NCBI RefSeq assembly: GCF_016743775.1
Contig: NZ_JAEQMY010000007.1
Location: 62,001-126,000, forward strand
Origin: Microvirga aerilata
GTDB lineage: Bacteria; Pseudomonadota; Alphaproteobacteria; Rhizobiales; Beijerinckiaceae
Length of the DNA stretch: 64,000 bases
Reading direction: 5' to 3'
Shown here: positions 31,702 through 39,699 of the stretch, in pieces
How the letters are laid out: every line of letters starts with the position of its first letter
How positions within the stretch are numbered: the stretch's first letter is position 1
The notes under the pieces: model-generated
The model's input: the letters and a program-made list of their open reading frames with translations, nothing else
The model's database searches: none
Told to the model about the DNA's origin: nothing
Translations under genes and position numbers: made by a program

Positions 31702-31945
31702 CCTCGCTGAGTGCTTCGGGCGAGCACCCTTCGGCCATCCGGAATCACAGGCCACAAACCCGGTCGCTGTTTGCAAGCGGTATGCCGAAGAACATCGTCG
31801 GCCAAATGGTGCTGACCTTCGGTCTTGAATGGCTGAGAACGTTATCGCCTCCACGCCGCCCGTGCAGTCCTGGTCAAAGGAGAGCGGTCGCTCATCCGCG
31901 AGGTCCTGAACGGAGCCTTCCGGGCGCCCCCCGCATGCTCACGCG

Positions 31946-32284
31946 TCAATCGCTCTCCGCGCCATCAACACACTCGCCATCCTGAAGATTATAGAAGCTG
32001 AGGCGCACCTTTGCGATGCAGCGGCTGCGGTCGGATGGAGCGCCCAAGCTGAAGGTTGAGGCCATCTCGCCTGTCATGCATTCGGCGCTCGCTGGTAATT
32101 TCAGTTGGACCGGGCGGCGACGCAGATGCGCCTCGAACTCATGGATAGCCAGCAGGGTTCCAGCATCCACATCGACATCGATGCGGCAGACACGTTTGCC
32201 GTTGCTGTCAAAGGCAAACTGCGCCTCTTGCAGCAAGGGAGTAAGCACCGGGGGTAAATCAACAGGGGGCGGACGGAGCGGCAT
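31946..32284 (-). CDS. Hypothetical protein
   Basis: A 112-residue soluble protein with a mixed alpha/beta pattern (RVCRIDVDVDAGTLLAIHEFEAHL) and three cysteines. It is not recognised. The reading frame on the opposite strand is also open, so strand assignment is moderate; I prefer minus for its more protein-like composition. Confidence 0.45.
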   Translation of the reverse strand: MPLRPPPVDLPPVLTPLLQEAQFAFDSNGKRVCRIDVDVDAGTLLAIHEFEAHLRRRPVQLKLPASAECMTGEMASTFSLGAPSDRSRCIAKVRLSFYNLQDGECVDGAESD

Positions 32285-32472
32285 GGGACACCCTCACTCA
32301 ACACGTTAGCCTCTGACCAAACCTCATAGGATCAAGAGGAAGCCGCGCCTGTGGGTTCCATACAGGGTCTCCTGTGAACTCGCGTGGGTTTTCAGGTGCG
32401 CGCACTAGGCCATCTGGTCGATGGTGGCCCCCCTGCAGGGCTGATAAGGACTTTATTCGGCCAGGGGGCAGC

Positions 32473-32697
32473 ATGAAACTCAAAAACTACGATTGGGACG
32501 ACTTGGAGCGGAGGCTCGGAACGACCGACTCCCGGCTCGTTCGGGACAGCAGGTCGGTACGCGCCGCCTTGCTTGCCCTTGCCGTCTTTGGTGTGGCGGT
32601 TCTCGCTGGAGTGGCCGTCTATCTCGTCTGCCTGTCTGCGCCGTTCCAAGACAGCGACCCGGCTGCGAACGCACTGCGCACCTGGAGAAGCCTCTAA
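32473..32697 (+). CDS. Small membrane protein, paralogue 1
   Basis: A 74-residue protein beginning MKLKNYDWDDLERRLG, with a cytosolic N-terminal half, one membrane segment (LLALAVFGVAVLAGVAVYLVCL) and the tail SAPFQDSDPAANALRTWRSL. A clear paralogue lies on the minus strand at 43703-43924 with matching start, membrane segment and tail. No known family is recognised. The start is the ATG at 32473 after agggggc. Confidence 0.65.
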   Translation: MKLKNYDWDDLERRLGTTDSRLVRDSRSVRAALLALAVFGVAVLAGVAVYLVCLSAPFQDSDPAANALRTWRSL

Positions 32698-32792
32698 GGA
32701 TGCGGCATGGCTAGGTTGACCCTGGCCTTGGCAAGCACCTACCTTCTCAAGAAGCAAACCCAATTGAAAAAAGCTAACTGCAGGGGCCTTCC

Positions 32793-33464
32793 ATGAATTT
32801 TCATATGCATCAACTCAGGCTCGCGCGCCTGTGCAACGAGGCGCTTGACCAGCCGGTGACCGAGGTTGAGCGCAAGGCGATGATCGCAGCCGCCGCCAGG
32901 AAGATCGAGGAGCTGTTCGACATCCTGCGCATCGATCATGTCAACGACCACAATACCCGCGACACGCCTCAGCGGGTGGCCAAGATGTATGTCGAGGAAA
33001 TCATGGAGGGCCGCTACACGGCCCCGCCGCGCATCACCGAGTTCGACAATGCCCAGGCTTATGATCAGCTGATCGTCACCGGACCCATCGAGCTGCGCTC
33101 CATGTGCGCCCACCACCTGATGCCGATCTACGGCCAAGCCTATATCGGCATCTTGCCGGCGGCGGACGGCAAGATCATCGGCCTGTCCAAGTACGACCGG
33201 ATCGTGGAGTACTTTGCCTCGCGTCTGCAAATCCAGGAGGAGCTGGTCAAGCAGATCGGCCAGTACATCATGGACATGACCTCGCCCCGCGGGCTGGCGG
33301 TGCGGATCAGCGCCGTGCACATGTGCAAGACCCAACGCGGGGTGCGCGCCAGCCACCGCAGCCGCATGGTGAACACCTACTGCTGGGGCGAGTTGGCCAG
33401 CGACACGGCGCTTAAGAGCGAGTTCCTGCAGGAGTGCGCTACCCTGGACCGCAGGGCGGATTAA
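32793..33464 (+). CDS. folE: GTP cyclohydrolase I, divergent type
   Basis: A 223-residue enzyme that opens GTP to 7,8-dihydroneopterin triphosphate, the first step to folate and related pterins or deazapurines. Conserved features are the zinc site Cys and His in SMCAHHLMP and Cys in HMCKTQRGV, plus KIIGLSKYDRIVEYFASRLQIQEE. The usual CEHH motif reads CAHH, as in a divergent subgroup. No folate or queuosine genes adjoin, so it may be a second, accessory copy in this genome. Confidence 0.88.
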   Translation: MNFHMHQLRLARLCNEALDQPVTEVERKAMIAAAARKIEELFDILRIDHVNDHNTRDTPQRVAKMYVEEIMEGRYTAPPRITEFDNAQAYDQLIVTGPIELRSMCAHHLMPIYGQAYIGILPAADGKIIGLSKYDRIVEYFASRLQIQEELVKQIGQYIMDMTSPRGLAVRISAVHMCKTQRGVRASHRSRMVNTYCWGELASDTALKSEFLQECATLDRRAD

Positions 33465-33475
33465 GAGACAGTCCT

Positions 33476-33513
33476 GCGGCAGATGGGGCAAACTCTGTTG
33501 CGCCATCTGCCGC
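33476..33513 (+). terminator. Long hairpin after folE
   Basis: Sixteen bases (gcggcagatgg then ggcaa) are inverted with one mismatch around a 6-base loop, 11 bases after the folE stop. There is no T tract, so termination is likely but not proven. Confidence 0.6.
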
Positions 33514-33711
33514 CTCCGATGCGCCAAGCTGCTGCCTGCAGGGCTCTCGCCGCGCTTGAGCTCCACTTCCTCGAGATTGGGGAGGCGCTCCTTCACCAGC
33601 CACCCTGAAAGCACGCTGCCCGGCGCCCTGCATCAGAGTTACAACTTGATCGGCTGAAATTTTCGTATCTCGCCCTGCTCTTGTCAGCAAAAGCTGCATC
33701 AGGGACTGTAA

Positions 33712-33775
33712 TGAAAAAACCCTGCCCAAAGGGCAGGGTTGAGTTCTCCTCGCCTTCGGACGCTCTTCCGAAAAC
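33712..33775 (-). ncRNA. Candidate small RNA with promoter and terminator
   Basis: On the minus strand, a -35 ttgaca (33805-33810) and a -10 cctact (33782-33787) are 17 bases apart. A predicted ~62-base transcript starts near 33773. It has a 5' hairpin ttcgga/tccgaa (33755-33772), a purine-rich segment gcgaggagaac, and a textbook terminator aaccctgccc/gggcagggtt followed by six T (33714-33740). No open frame fits. It is transcribed away from the omp copy at 33967. Confidence 0.55.
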
Positions 33776-33966
33776 AGGCATAGTAGGGCATGTGGCATTT
33801 ACGCTGTCAATCGATACCATCTGTTAACCTAAACTGAGCCGAACGGAGCGTAAGCCAAATAGGTTGGGTCTCAATCCCGGTGAGTGTTGCATCTTTATCA
33901 TAGCCATTCTTTTCCCCAGCACCATAAACTGTTCTCGTGTCTCCTCGCACAAGGGATAGATTGCTC

Positions 33967-34623
33967 ATGAAAACTCGTATTCTTGGCCTGTTAGCCGCCA
34001 CTGCCATTTCGACTGCTGCCATTTCGGCCGCTTCCGCTGCGGACCTGCCGATGCGCTCGGCTCCCCCGGCTCCTATTATTGCGGCTGCTCCGATCTTCAC
34101 CTGGACCGGCTTCTACGTCGGTGTGAACGCCGGCTACGGCTGGAGCGAGGACGACAACGACGCCATCGACCTTGCTGACGACGACAACGACGGCGGCTTC
34201 ATCGGCGGCGCCCAGGTTGGCTACAACTACCAGATCGGCTCCTTCGTGGTCGGTCTCGAAGGCGACATCCAGTACGCCGACTTCGGCCGTGAAGGCGTGT
34301 TCAACTTCACGGACGAGAATGGCAACATCCTCGAGGGTGAGCTGGAGAGCAGCGACTGGTTCGGCACGGTGCGCGCGCGCGCCGGTGTGGCCTTCGGCCA
34401 GGCTCTGATCTACGCAACGGGTGGTTTCGCCTTTGCTGACGACGCGACCGGCTGGACCGTTGGTGGTGGTCTTGAGTACGCCTTCACCAACAACCTGTCG
34501 GCCAAGATCGAAGGCCTGTATGTCAGCCTCGACGCCGACAACGACGACGGCTTCGACTTCGACAACGACGTTGATTTCGGTGTGGTGCGCGCTGGTCTGA
34601 ACTTCCGCTTCGGCACCTACTAA
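33967..34623 (+). CDS. Outer-membrane beta-barrel protein (Omp25/31-like), copy 2
   Basis: A 218-residue porin-family protein. The signal peptide (MKTRILGLLAATAISTAAIS then AASA) and linker differ from the gene at 10639. From APIFTWTGFYVG onward the two proteins differ at one residue (NHQIG there, NYQIG here). The DNA matches from about 10747/34087 through the terminator with about ten differences counted by eye. This looks like gene conversion or partial duplication onto a different leader. Start is the ATG at 33967. Confidence 0.92.
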   Translation: MKTRILGLLAATAISTAAISAASAADLPMRSAPPAPIIAAAPIFTWTGFYVGVNAGYGWSEDDNDAIDLADDDNDGGFIGGAQVGYNYQIGSFVVGLEGDIQYADFGREGVFNFTDENGNILEGELESSDWFGTVRARAGVAFGQALIYATGGFAFADDATGWTVGGGLEYAFTNNLSAKIEGLYVSLDADNDDGFDFDNDVDFGVVRAGLNFRFGTY

Positions 34624-34644
34624 GACGCGTCTCTCCCGAGACAG

Positions 34645-34675
34645 AAAAGGCCCGGAGAAATCCGGGCCTTTTTGT
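34645..34675 (+). terminator. Terminator of omp copy 2
   Basis: Stem aaggcccgga / tccgggcctt with a gaaa loop and T tail. Compared with the copy-1 terminator the tenth pair is A-T instead of G-C, a compensatory change. Confidence 0.9.
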
Positions 34676-34805
34676 TTTCCGAGGATCAACAGGAAGGTCC
34701 GAACTTCCGCTTGTTGCCTTTCTGACCGGTCGGCTCGATCCCGGAACAGTGAGAACGAGAGCCTGCTTGACTATTAGAAGGTGCCAGCAGGATGCCGCCC
34801 GGGAC

Positions 34806-36143
34806 TCAGAGGTCACCAAACAGGTTGGCGCTGGTGATGCGGATGTGCCGTGTAATGGCGATCTGAAAGTCGGCCATGGCATCGCCGTTGCGATCCGCTT
34901 CCAGGAAGGTGAACTTCTTTCCGTCTGACTCCACTTGGTGATAATGCAGTTGGCCGGCTGCTCCCGTGAATGGGTTATTGCCAATGAACCGGAAATCCTG
35001 GTTTCCGCCCCGGCTCGTGTTTGCATCGATCCTGGCCAGATCGATGATGTCCTGCCTGCTGAAATCGGTGATGGTGTCACGCTTGGGAGATGTGGGTCCG
35101 CTATCGTTGGCGCTGCGAAAGACGAAGGTGTCCTTGCCGCTTCCGCCAGACAGGACATCCCGCCCTTGGCCGCCTTCGATCACGTCGGCTCCGAGACCGC
35201 CTCGGACGGCATCATCTCCAAGGCCGCCGTAGAGACGGTCGTCCCCAGCATCGCCCCACATGCTGTCTCGTCCGCTGCCGCCATAAAGCTTGTCGCGACC
35301 GGAGCCACCGAAAAGCCTGTCATTGCCGAGATTGCCCCAGAGCGCATCATCTCCGCCATGGCCCCGCAGGAGGTCATGGCTTTTGCGTCCGCGAAGAATA
35401 TCGTTGCTGATGTTCCCCTCAACGATAACGTATGCCTTGTACGCTCGCACGTAGTCGACTTCCATGGTGCCAAAAGCTGTGCTGTTCACCTGCGGATTGG
35501 CATAGAGGTTGAGCAGCATATACATCGGATCGTGCATGTCGGACGGGGTCGCCGTCTCAAAGACCTTCCGGCCGTTGATGTAGAACGTGATCGTGTCCGG
35601 CGCCCAGTTCATGCCATAGGTGTGGAAGGTCTCATCCAGCGTTTCGAGGTTTTTCCAACCTGCCTTGGCGGACGGGCCGCCGGCGCCTGTATGCACGGTG
35701 CCGGTCCAGCCCCAGTTTGTGGCTTCAACGATGTCGATCTCAGGCGGCCAATCGCCGTCAGACTGCAGCAGCCAGAAGGCGCCGCCACCCGCGGCGTTGG
35801 TCTGTGACCCCTCGGCCACCGTGCCCTCGGCGGCGAACTTGATCCGTGCTTCGTAATAGCCGTAGGTCTGGGAGAACGCGCCTTTGGTGTCGAGATGACC
35901 GGAGGAGATTTGGCGCGGCAGGCCGTCGGCTGGCGCCGCCGTGATCTTGAGGGCGCCGTTGCTTACCGTCCAGGGCGCTATGCCGGAACTGTGGCCAGAG
36001 GGTACAAAGTAGGTGGCGTCGGCTGAGTACCCATCTGGCGCGTAATCGTGCGTCGTGTTCCACGTATTGAAGTTGAGAGTGTTGAACTCGTCTGCAAACG
36101 TCAAATAGGCGGTGCCAGCGAGGTTATTGGGATCGATAGCCAT
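34806..36143 (-). CDS. Secreted GH16 glycoside hydrolase with RTX repeats
   Basis: A 445-residue enzyme. The GH16 lectin-like catalytic domain (residues ~10-245) carries the nucleophile/acid motif EIDIVE at 135-140 and the conserved GYYEARIKF before it. About eight RTX nonapeptides (GGSGRDKLYGGSGRDSMWG and similar) fill ~255-345, followed by a C-terminal type I secretion domain. It resembles rhizobial ExsH/PlyA-type glycanases that cut beta-linked exopolysaccharides (family knowledge); the substrate here is unknown. The ATG at 36143 follows aaggagg. Confidence 0.92.
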   Translation of the reverse strand: MAIDPNNLAGTAYLTFADEFNTLNFNTWNTTHDYAPDGYSADATYFVPSGHSSGIAPWTVSNGALKITAAPADGLPRQISSGHLDTKGAFSQTYGYYEARIKFAAEGTVAEGSQTNAAGGGAFWLLQSDGDWPPEIDIVEATNWGWTGTVHTGAGGPSAKAGWKNLETLDETFHTYGMNWAPDTITFYINGRKVFETATPSDMHDPMYMLLNLYANPQVNSTAFGTMEVDYVRAYKAYVIVEGNISNDILRGRKSHDLLRGHGGDDALWGNLGNDRLFGGSGRDKLYGGSGRDSMWGDAGDDRLYGGLGDDAVRGGLGADVIEGGQGRDVLSGGSGKDTFVFRSANDSGPTSPKRDTITDFSRQDIIDLARIDANTSRGGNQDFRFIGNNPFTGAAGQLHYHQVESDGKKFTFLEADRNGDAMADFQIAITRHIRITSANLFGDL

Positions 36144-36479
36144 GACAACCTCCTTTTGGGCCAAGATAGGATGGGCGTAAATCTCTACTAAAACAGTGAT
36201 AACTGGTCGATCGGGGTCCAATGCGGCCCGATCTGGTTTTCATGACCCTATTCCTCGTGCAGAGGAACGCCTTCCATTTGCGATGCGGCAATAATTACAG
36301 GGCGCGTCTCATCTGCAACCGGCTTAAAGGCACGCCATGCTTCCGCATAACGATCGGTCGTGTCTGATCCTGCACACATGTTGGTGAATGACATCGCGTA
36401 AGCCTCAGGATGGAGTTCCTCAGGGATCAGTTCACGTTAAGCTGGTGTTAAGTCGATTTTGGCGCTTTAACATACGTTA
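36144..36479. other. Divergent intergenic region
   Basis: These 336 bases separate the glycanase and the small membrane protein at 36480. They must hold the glycanase promoter. No specific site can be assigned. Confidence 0.4.
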
Positions 36480-36740
36480 ATGAGCAGCAGGCCTAAACCG
36501 ACAAAGCCATGGAATCCCAAAGTGCTCGCGCAATACGGCGCGGTGCTCGGCTTCGTCCTGGGCATCATACACGCCTACGTTCATGCCTTCTGGAGCCAGA
36601 ATCCCGACGATCACGTGATCGAGCATATTCTCTGGACGATCATCTTCCGGGTCGTGGCTGGCGCTGCCCTGCTCGCCGGCGTTGCGGTGATCCGCAACAG
36701 GCTCGTGCGGCGGCCGGGAAACTCCGTTAAAGGTCAATGA
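36480..36740 (+). CDS. Small two-span membrane protein
   Basis: An 86-residue protein with two hydrophobic segments (AQYGAVLGFVLGIIHAYVHA; IIFRVVAGAALLAGVAVI) and basic ends. Not recognised. No clear ribosome-binding site precedes the ATG at 36480. Confidence 0.55.
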   Translation: MSSRPKPTKPWNPKVLAQYGAVLGFVLGIIHAYVHAFWSQNPDDHVIEHILWTIIFRVVAGAALLAGVAVIRNRLVRRPGNSVKGQ

Positions 36741-36815
36741 GGCCCTTTCCGGAGCGAGCCCGCTGGGACGATCTGCCCAAACCGGCGTTGTATGAAGGGG
36801 GGTGAGGGTATCGCC

Positions 36816-37553
36816 ATGACCCATGCTCCGAAAGCAGATCACCGCACGAACCGGCTGCTTGCCGCTCTCGAGCCGGACGATTTCGCGCTGCTTGAGCCTC
36901 ATCTCGACATTGTCGACCTCAAGCGCGGTCAGGTGCTCTACGAGATGGGTGACATCGTGCACCACGCCTACTTCCCGCATGATGCCATCATCTCCCTCGT
37001 CAATGTCATGGAGGATGGCAGCACTGTTGAGGTCTGTGTGTTCGGGCGTGAGGGAGTCCTGGGCCTTCTCAGCGCGCTTGTGACCCGGGAGGCATTTGGG
37101 CGCTACATTGTTCAATTCTCAGGCGCGGCCTCGCGGATTGCCTACGAGCGCTTGAACGACGTCAGGGATGCCAGCCCGAATCTGCGACAGTTGATCATGC
37201 GCTACGGAGAGGCGCTGCTGGCGCATACCTTTCAGAACGTCACTTGCAATGCCATTCACCCTGTCGAAGCGCGTTGCTGCCGCTGGATCCTTGCCATGCA
37301 CGACCGGGCAGAGGGGAATACGCTGCCCCTTACCCACGAGTTTCTGAGCGAAATGCTTGGGGTCCAACGCTCCTCGGTGAGTGTCGTCACACGTACGCTC
37401 CAGATGGCAGGGCTAATTCAGCAGAGCCGCGGGGGCATTACGGTAATCGACCGATCCGGTCTCGAAGAGACGGCGTGCGAATGCTATAGCCGCATCCGGC
37501 GGATCTACCAACGCCTGTTGCCCGGCACCTACCCGCCAGCTCCATCTCGCTAG
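36816..37553 (+). CDS. Crp/Fnr family transcriptional regulator
   Basis: A 245-residue regulator with an N-terminal cyclic-nucleotide-binding fold (residues ~15-130, KRGQVLYEMGDIVHHAYFPHDAIISL) and a C-terminal winged helix (~155-225, LPLTHEFLSEMLGVQRSSVSVVTRTLQ). It lacks the Fnr N-terminal cysteine cluster and the classic cAMP-binding RxS motif, so its ligand is unknown. The start is the ATG at 36816 after gtgaggg. A DUF6894 protein follows 90 bases downstream. Confidence 0.9.
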   Translation: MTHAPKADHRTNRLLAALEPDDFALLEPHLDIVDLKRGQVLYEMGDIVHHAYFPHDAIISLVNVMEDGSTVEVCVFGREGVLGLLSALVTREAFGRYIVQFSGAASRIAYERLNDVRDASPNLRQLIMRYGEALLAHTFQNVTCNAIHPVEARCCRWILAMHDRAEGNTLPLTHEFLSEMLGVQRSSVSVVTRTLQMAGLIQQSRGGITVIDRSGLEETACECYSRIRRIYQRLLPGTYPPAPSR

Positions 37554-37643
37554 AAGATCCCCAAGACCAAGAGAGTGGCTCTCGGTCGCAGTTTCGAAAC
37601 GCTCCGGCTGCGTCAGAGTCCTTTCTCATCGGAGGGGACGCAC

Positions 37644-37913
37644 GTGGCCCGATACTACCTTGATATCCATGACGGAGAGCAATCGGTGCACGATGATGAG
37701 GGCTCCGAGTTCGACAGCCTGGACGCTGCCGTGCAAGGGGCTGTCATTTCGGCGGGTGAGATCGGTCGAAGCCTGCTGGCAAAGGGGGACACCAGCGATA
37801 TAGTCATTGAGGTGCGGGACGAGCATAATCAGCGGGTCTTCACCGTGACGGCATCGATGAAGATTGAGCGGCACGATCCACCGCCTCAAGGGCCTCACCC
37901 CTGGAGTGCCTGA
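37644..37913 (+). CDS. DUF6894-like small protein
   Basis: An 89-residue protein starting at a GTG (37644) seven bases after ggagggg. The start MARYYLDIHDGEQ and the DDEGSEF motif match the small DUF6894 family common in Methylobacteriaceae and Bradyrhizobiaceae; its function is unknown. A related, more divergent protein is at 47662. Confidence 0.7.
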   Translation: MARYYLDIHDGEQSVHDDEGSEFDSLDAAVQGAVISAGEIGRSLLAKGDTSDIVIEVRDEHNQRVFTVTASMKIERHDPPPQGPHPWSA

Positions 37914-38077
37914 TCCGACTGAGGCACCCGCCGCCGCTGCCTCTCGTCATTGGCTGAAGGAGCAGAGACCCAGGTGTCTGACGGGTTGCGCTCCCCGATC
38001 ATGCGCCGACCCGAGCCACTCACAGGAAACAGCCGAAGCCAACATGCTATATATATGTTCCTGCGAGATCATCTCGC

Positions 38078-38293
38078 TTACATGCTCTGGCGACGCCGGG
38101 AGAAATACACGATCGCCGCAATCACGATGATGGCCAGCACGATGAGCCACCAGTAGTCCGCTATCCCGCCGTCTGCTGCTCCGGCGTCACCAGGAGGCGG
38201 TGCTCCAGGGGCAGGGGAGGGAGCCGGAGCCTGCGCCCTCGCGGAGGTCATTAACAGGAAGATAAAGCCGCTTAGTGCTGTGAGCTTGCGCAT
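38078..38293 (-). CDS. Small exported membrane-anchored protein, module copy 1
   Basis: A 71-residue protein with signal peptide MRKLTALSGFIFLLMTSARA, a Pro/Ala/Gly-rich segment (QAPAPSPAPGAPPPGD), then a C-terminal membrane span (YWWLIVLAIIVIAAIVYF) and basic end. A paralogue at 50449-50664 has the same layout and the same divergent ParB-like neighbour. Function unknown. Confidence 0.65.
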   Translation of the reverse strand: MRKLTALSGFIFLLMTSARAQAPAPSPAPGAPPPGDAGAADGGIADYWWLIVLAIIVIAAIVYFSRRRQSM

Positions 38294-38444
38294 GATCGCG
38301 TCTCCCGATGAGAGGGGGCAGCATGCTCATTGTATCATCGTGCCGGGCTGACCGCGACAGGGTATGCCATGGGAGAAGGCATGTTCCTATGCAAACCAAT
38401 CCCCTGCGCATAAGCTCAATCCCCGGCGGCATGGAGACATTGAA

Positions 38445-38696
38445 ATGGTGTTGAAGCGGCAGACGCTCGCGATTCAGGATATCTATGTGCCCGTGCAGCG
38501 GCGCCAGACGCTCGATCCTCGAAAGGTTGAGATTCTAGCCGAGAGCATGATGGAAAAAGGCCAGGAAGCGCCCATCCTTGTCAGGCCAGACGGCAAACGC
38601 TTTGTTCTTGTTGAAGGATTGCACCGGCTTGAAGCCTGCAAAGCCCTAGGAGATGCTAAGATTTTTGCCTATCTGGTCCAGGCGCGTAAGCACTGA
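38445..38696 (+). CDS. Mini ParB/Srx-like nuclease-domain protein, module copy 1
   Basis: An 83-residue protein consisting of only a ParB N-terminal-like domain (IYVPVQRRQTLDPRKVEILAESM, then PILVRPDGKRFVLVEGLHRLEACKALG). The GxHRxxA-type motif (EGLHRLEA) is present; this fold binds CTP in ParB and ATP in sulfiredoxin. There is no helix-turn-helix or CTPase partner, so a partition role is unlikely. It is divergently transcribed from the small membrane protein. A full-length but broken copy is at 50819. Confidence 0.7.
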   Translation: MVLKRQTLAIQDIYVPVQRRQTLDPRKVEILAESMMEKGQEAPILVRPDGKRFVLVEGLHRLEACKALGDAKIFAYLVQARKH

Positions 38697-39021
38697 ACAA
38701 AATCCGAGAGCTTGAGACAGCGGGGAGGTTTCCCTGACGGCTCAGGCGAGAGCGGCTTGGCTGTGAGCTCTGATCAGGCGATCCGCACGTGTCGGTGTCC
38801 GGGGAAAATCCTGGTGAGGCCGTATGCTCCGCAAGGATTGTTATCAGGCGCTTGGGATACTCAAACGGCGGGAAGCATCGAAAGGGGTGTGGCGGGAACA
38901 GCACGCAGGGCGGGCGATGCACCACGCCGGCCACGGCAGAGGCAGTGAAAGGGTTTTCCGTTTACCTCAGGTGAGGTACACCTTTTGCACCATAACGGTC
39001 GGAGCTCGGCGAGCCCGCAAC

Positions 39022-39507
39022 ATGATCAATCCATCCCAACGTGAGATGCGGACGATGACAGATCTGGACAAGATGAAAAATCTCATCGTCAAAGCTTTGC
39101 GGGACGAGGATATGGCATCATCCGCCTGCGCTGAGTTGGAAGCCTATGCCAAGCGCTGGCCTTATGTGTTCCTGGTGAACGACTGGGACGTCTGGAACGA
39201 GAGCAAGCGAGCGCTCAGGCTTCAGGTGATCCGTTGGCTCGAACAAAATGGTGGTTCGTACGACTTTTATCAGCTGCCGGGCGGATGGGGGCTGGTCGGT
39301 TTTACGGAGCTGAAGGCAGCCACCCATTTCAAACTCCGCTGGTCGGGGCAGGGCCGTGTGATGTCCGCTTCTGCGCCGCCATCAGCTGCTGTTCAGGCAT
39401 CGGCTCCTGTCCAGGACTGGAACCCGCATCCTCTCAGAAGCACCTTCGAGCTGCATCCCAGCGAAACCCCACGCCGACCGCGCTATTCCGGCCAAGCGGC
39501 TGGGTAG
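39022..39507 (+). CDS. Hypothetical protein
   Basis: A 161-residue soluble protein. It has a helical N-terminus (MTDLDKMKNLIVKALRDED), a central region rich in Trp and Tyr (WPYVFLVNDWDVW, FYQLPGGWGLVGF) and a Pro/Ala/Ser-rich disordered tail. The family is not recognised. Alternative starts are at 39046 and 39055; I keep 39022 without strong evidence. Confidence 0.55.
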   Translation: MINPSQREMRTMTDLDKMKNLIVKALRDEDMASSACAELEAYAKRWPYVFLVNDWDVWNESKRALRLQVIRWLEQNGGSYDFYQLPGGWGLVGFTELKAATHFKLRWSGQGRVMSASAPPSAAVQASAPVQDWNPHPLRSTFELHPSETPRRPRYSGQAAG

Positions 39508-39664
39508 GTTCAACCGCCTGTAACTCAGCCGAGCAGGTTAGCGCCCAGGTTCTGGCTTGAAGAGGCGGCGGGAGTGTTCGCGTTGGGCTTTTCCTGAGGC
39601 AGTATAATTCGGTCTCCGCCTTGGACCTGTGACTGAGCGCGCGATCCACGCACGTTGATGAAGT

Positions 39665-39690
39665 TGCACGCCTGACGGTTCAGGCGTGCA
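39665..39690 (-). terminator. Terminator of the epimerase gene
   Basis: An 11-bp perfect stem (gcacgcctga / tcaggcgtgc core) with a 4-base loop, 10 bases beyond the epimerase stop on the minus strand. The T tract is weak. Confidence 0.6.
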
Positions 39691-39699
39691 GTCGATGCT

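Noticed and set aside
33439-33798. Minus-strand 119-codon frame between folE and the omp gene
   Set aside because: It runs across a terminator hairpin and a predicted small RNA and has no motif.
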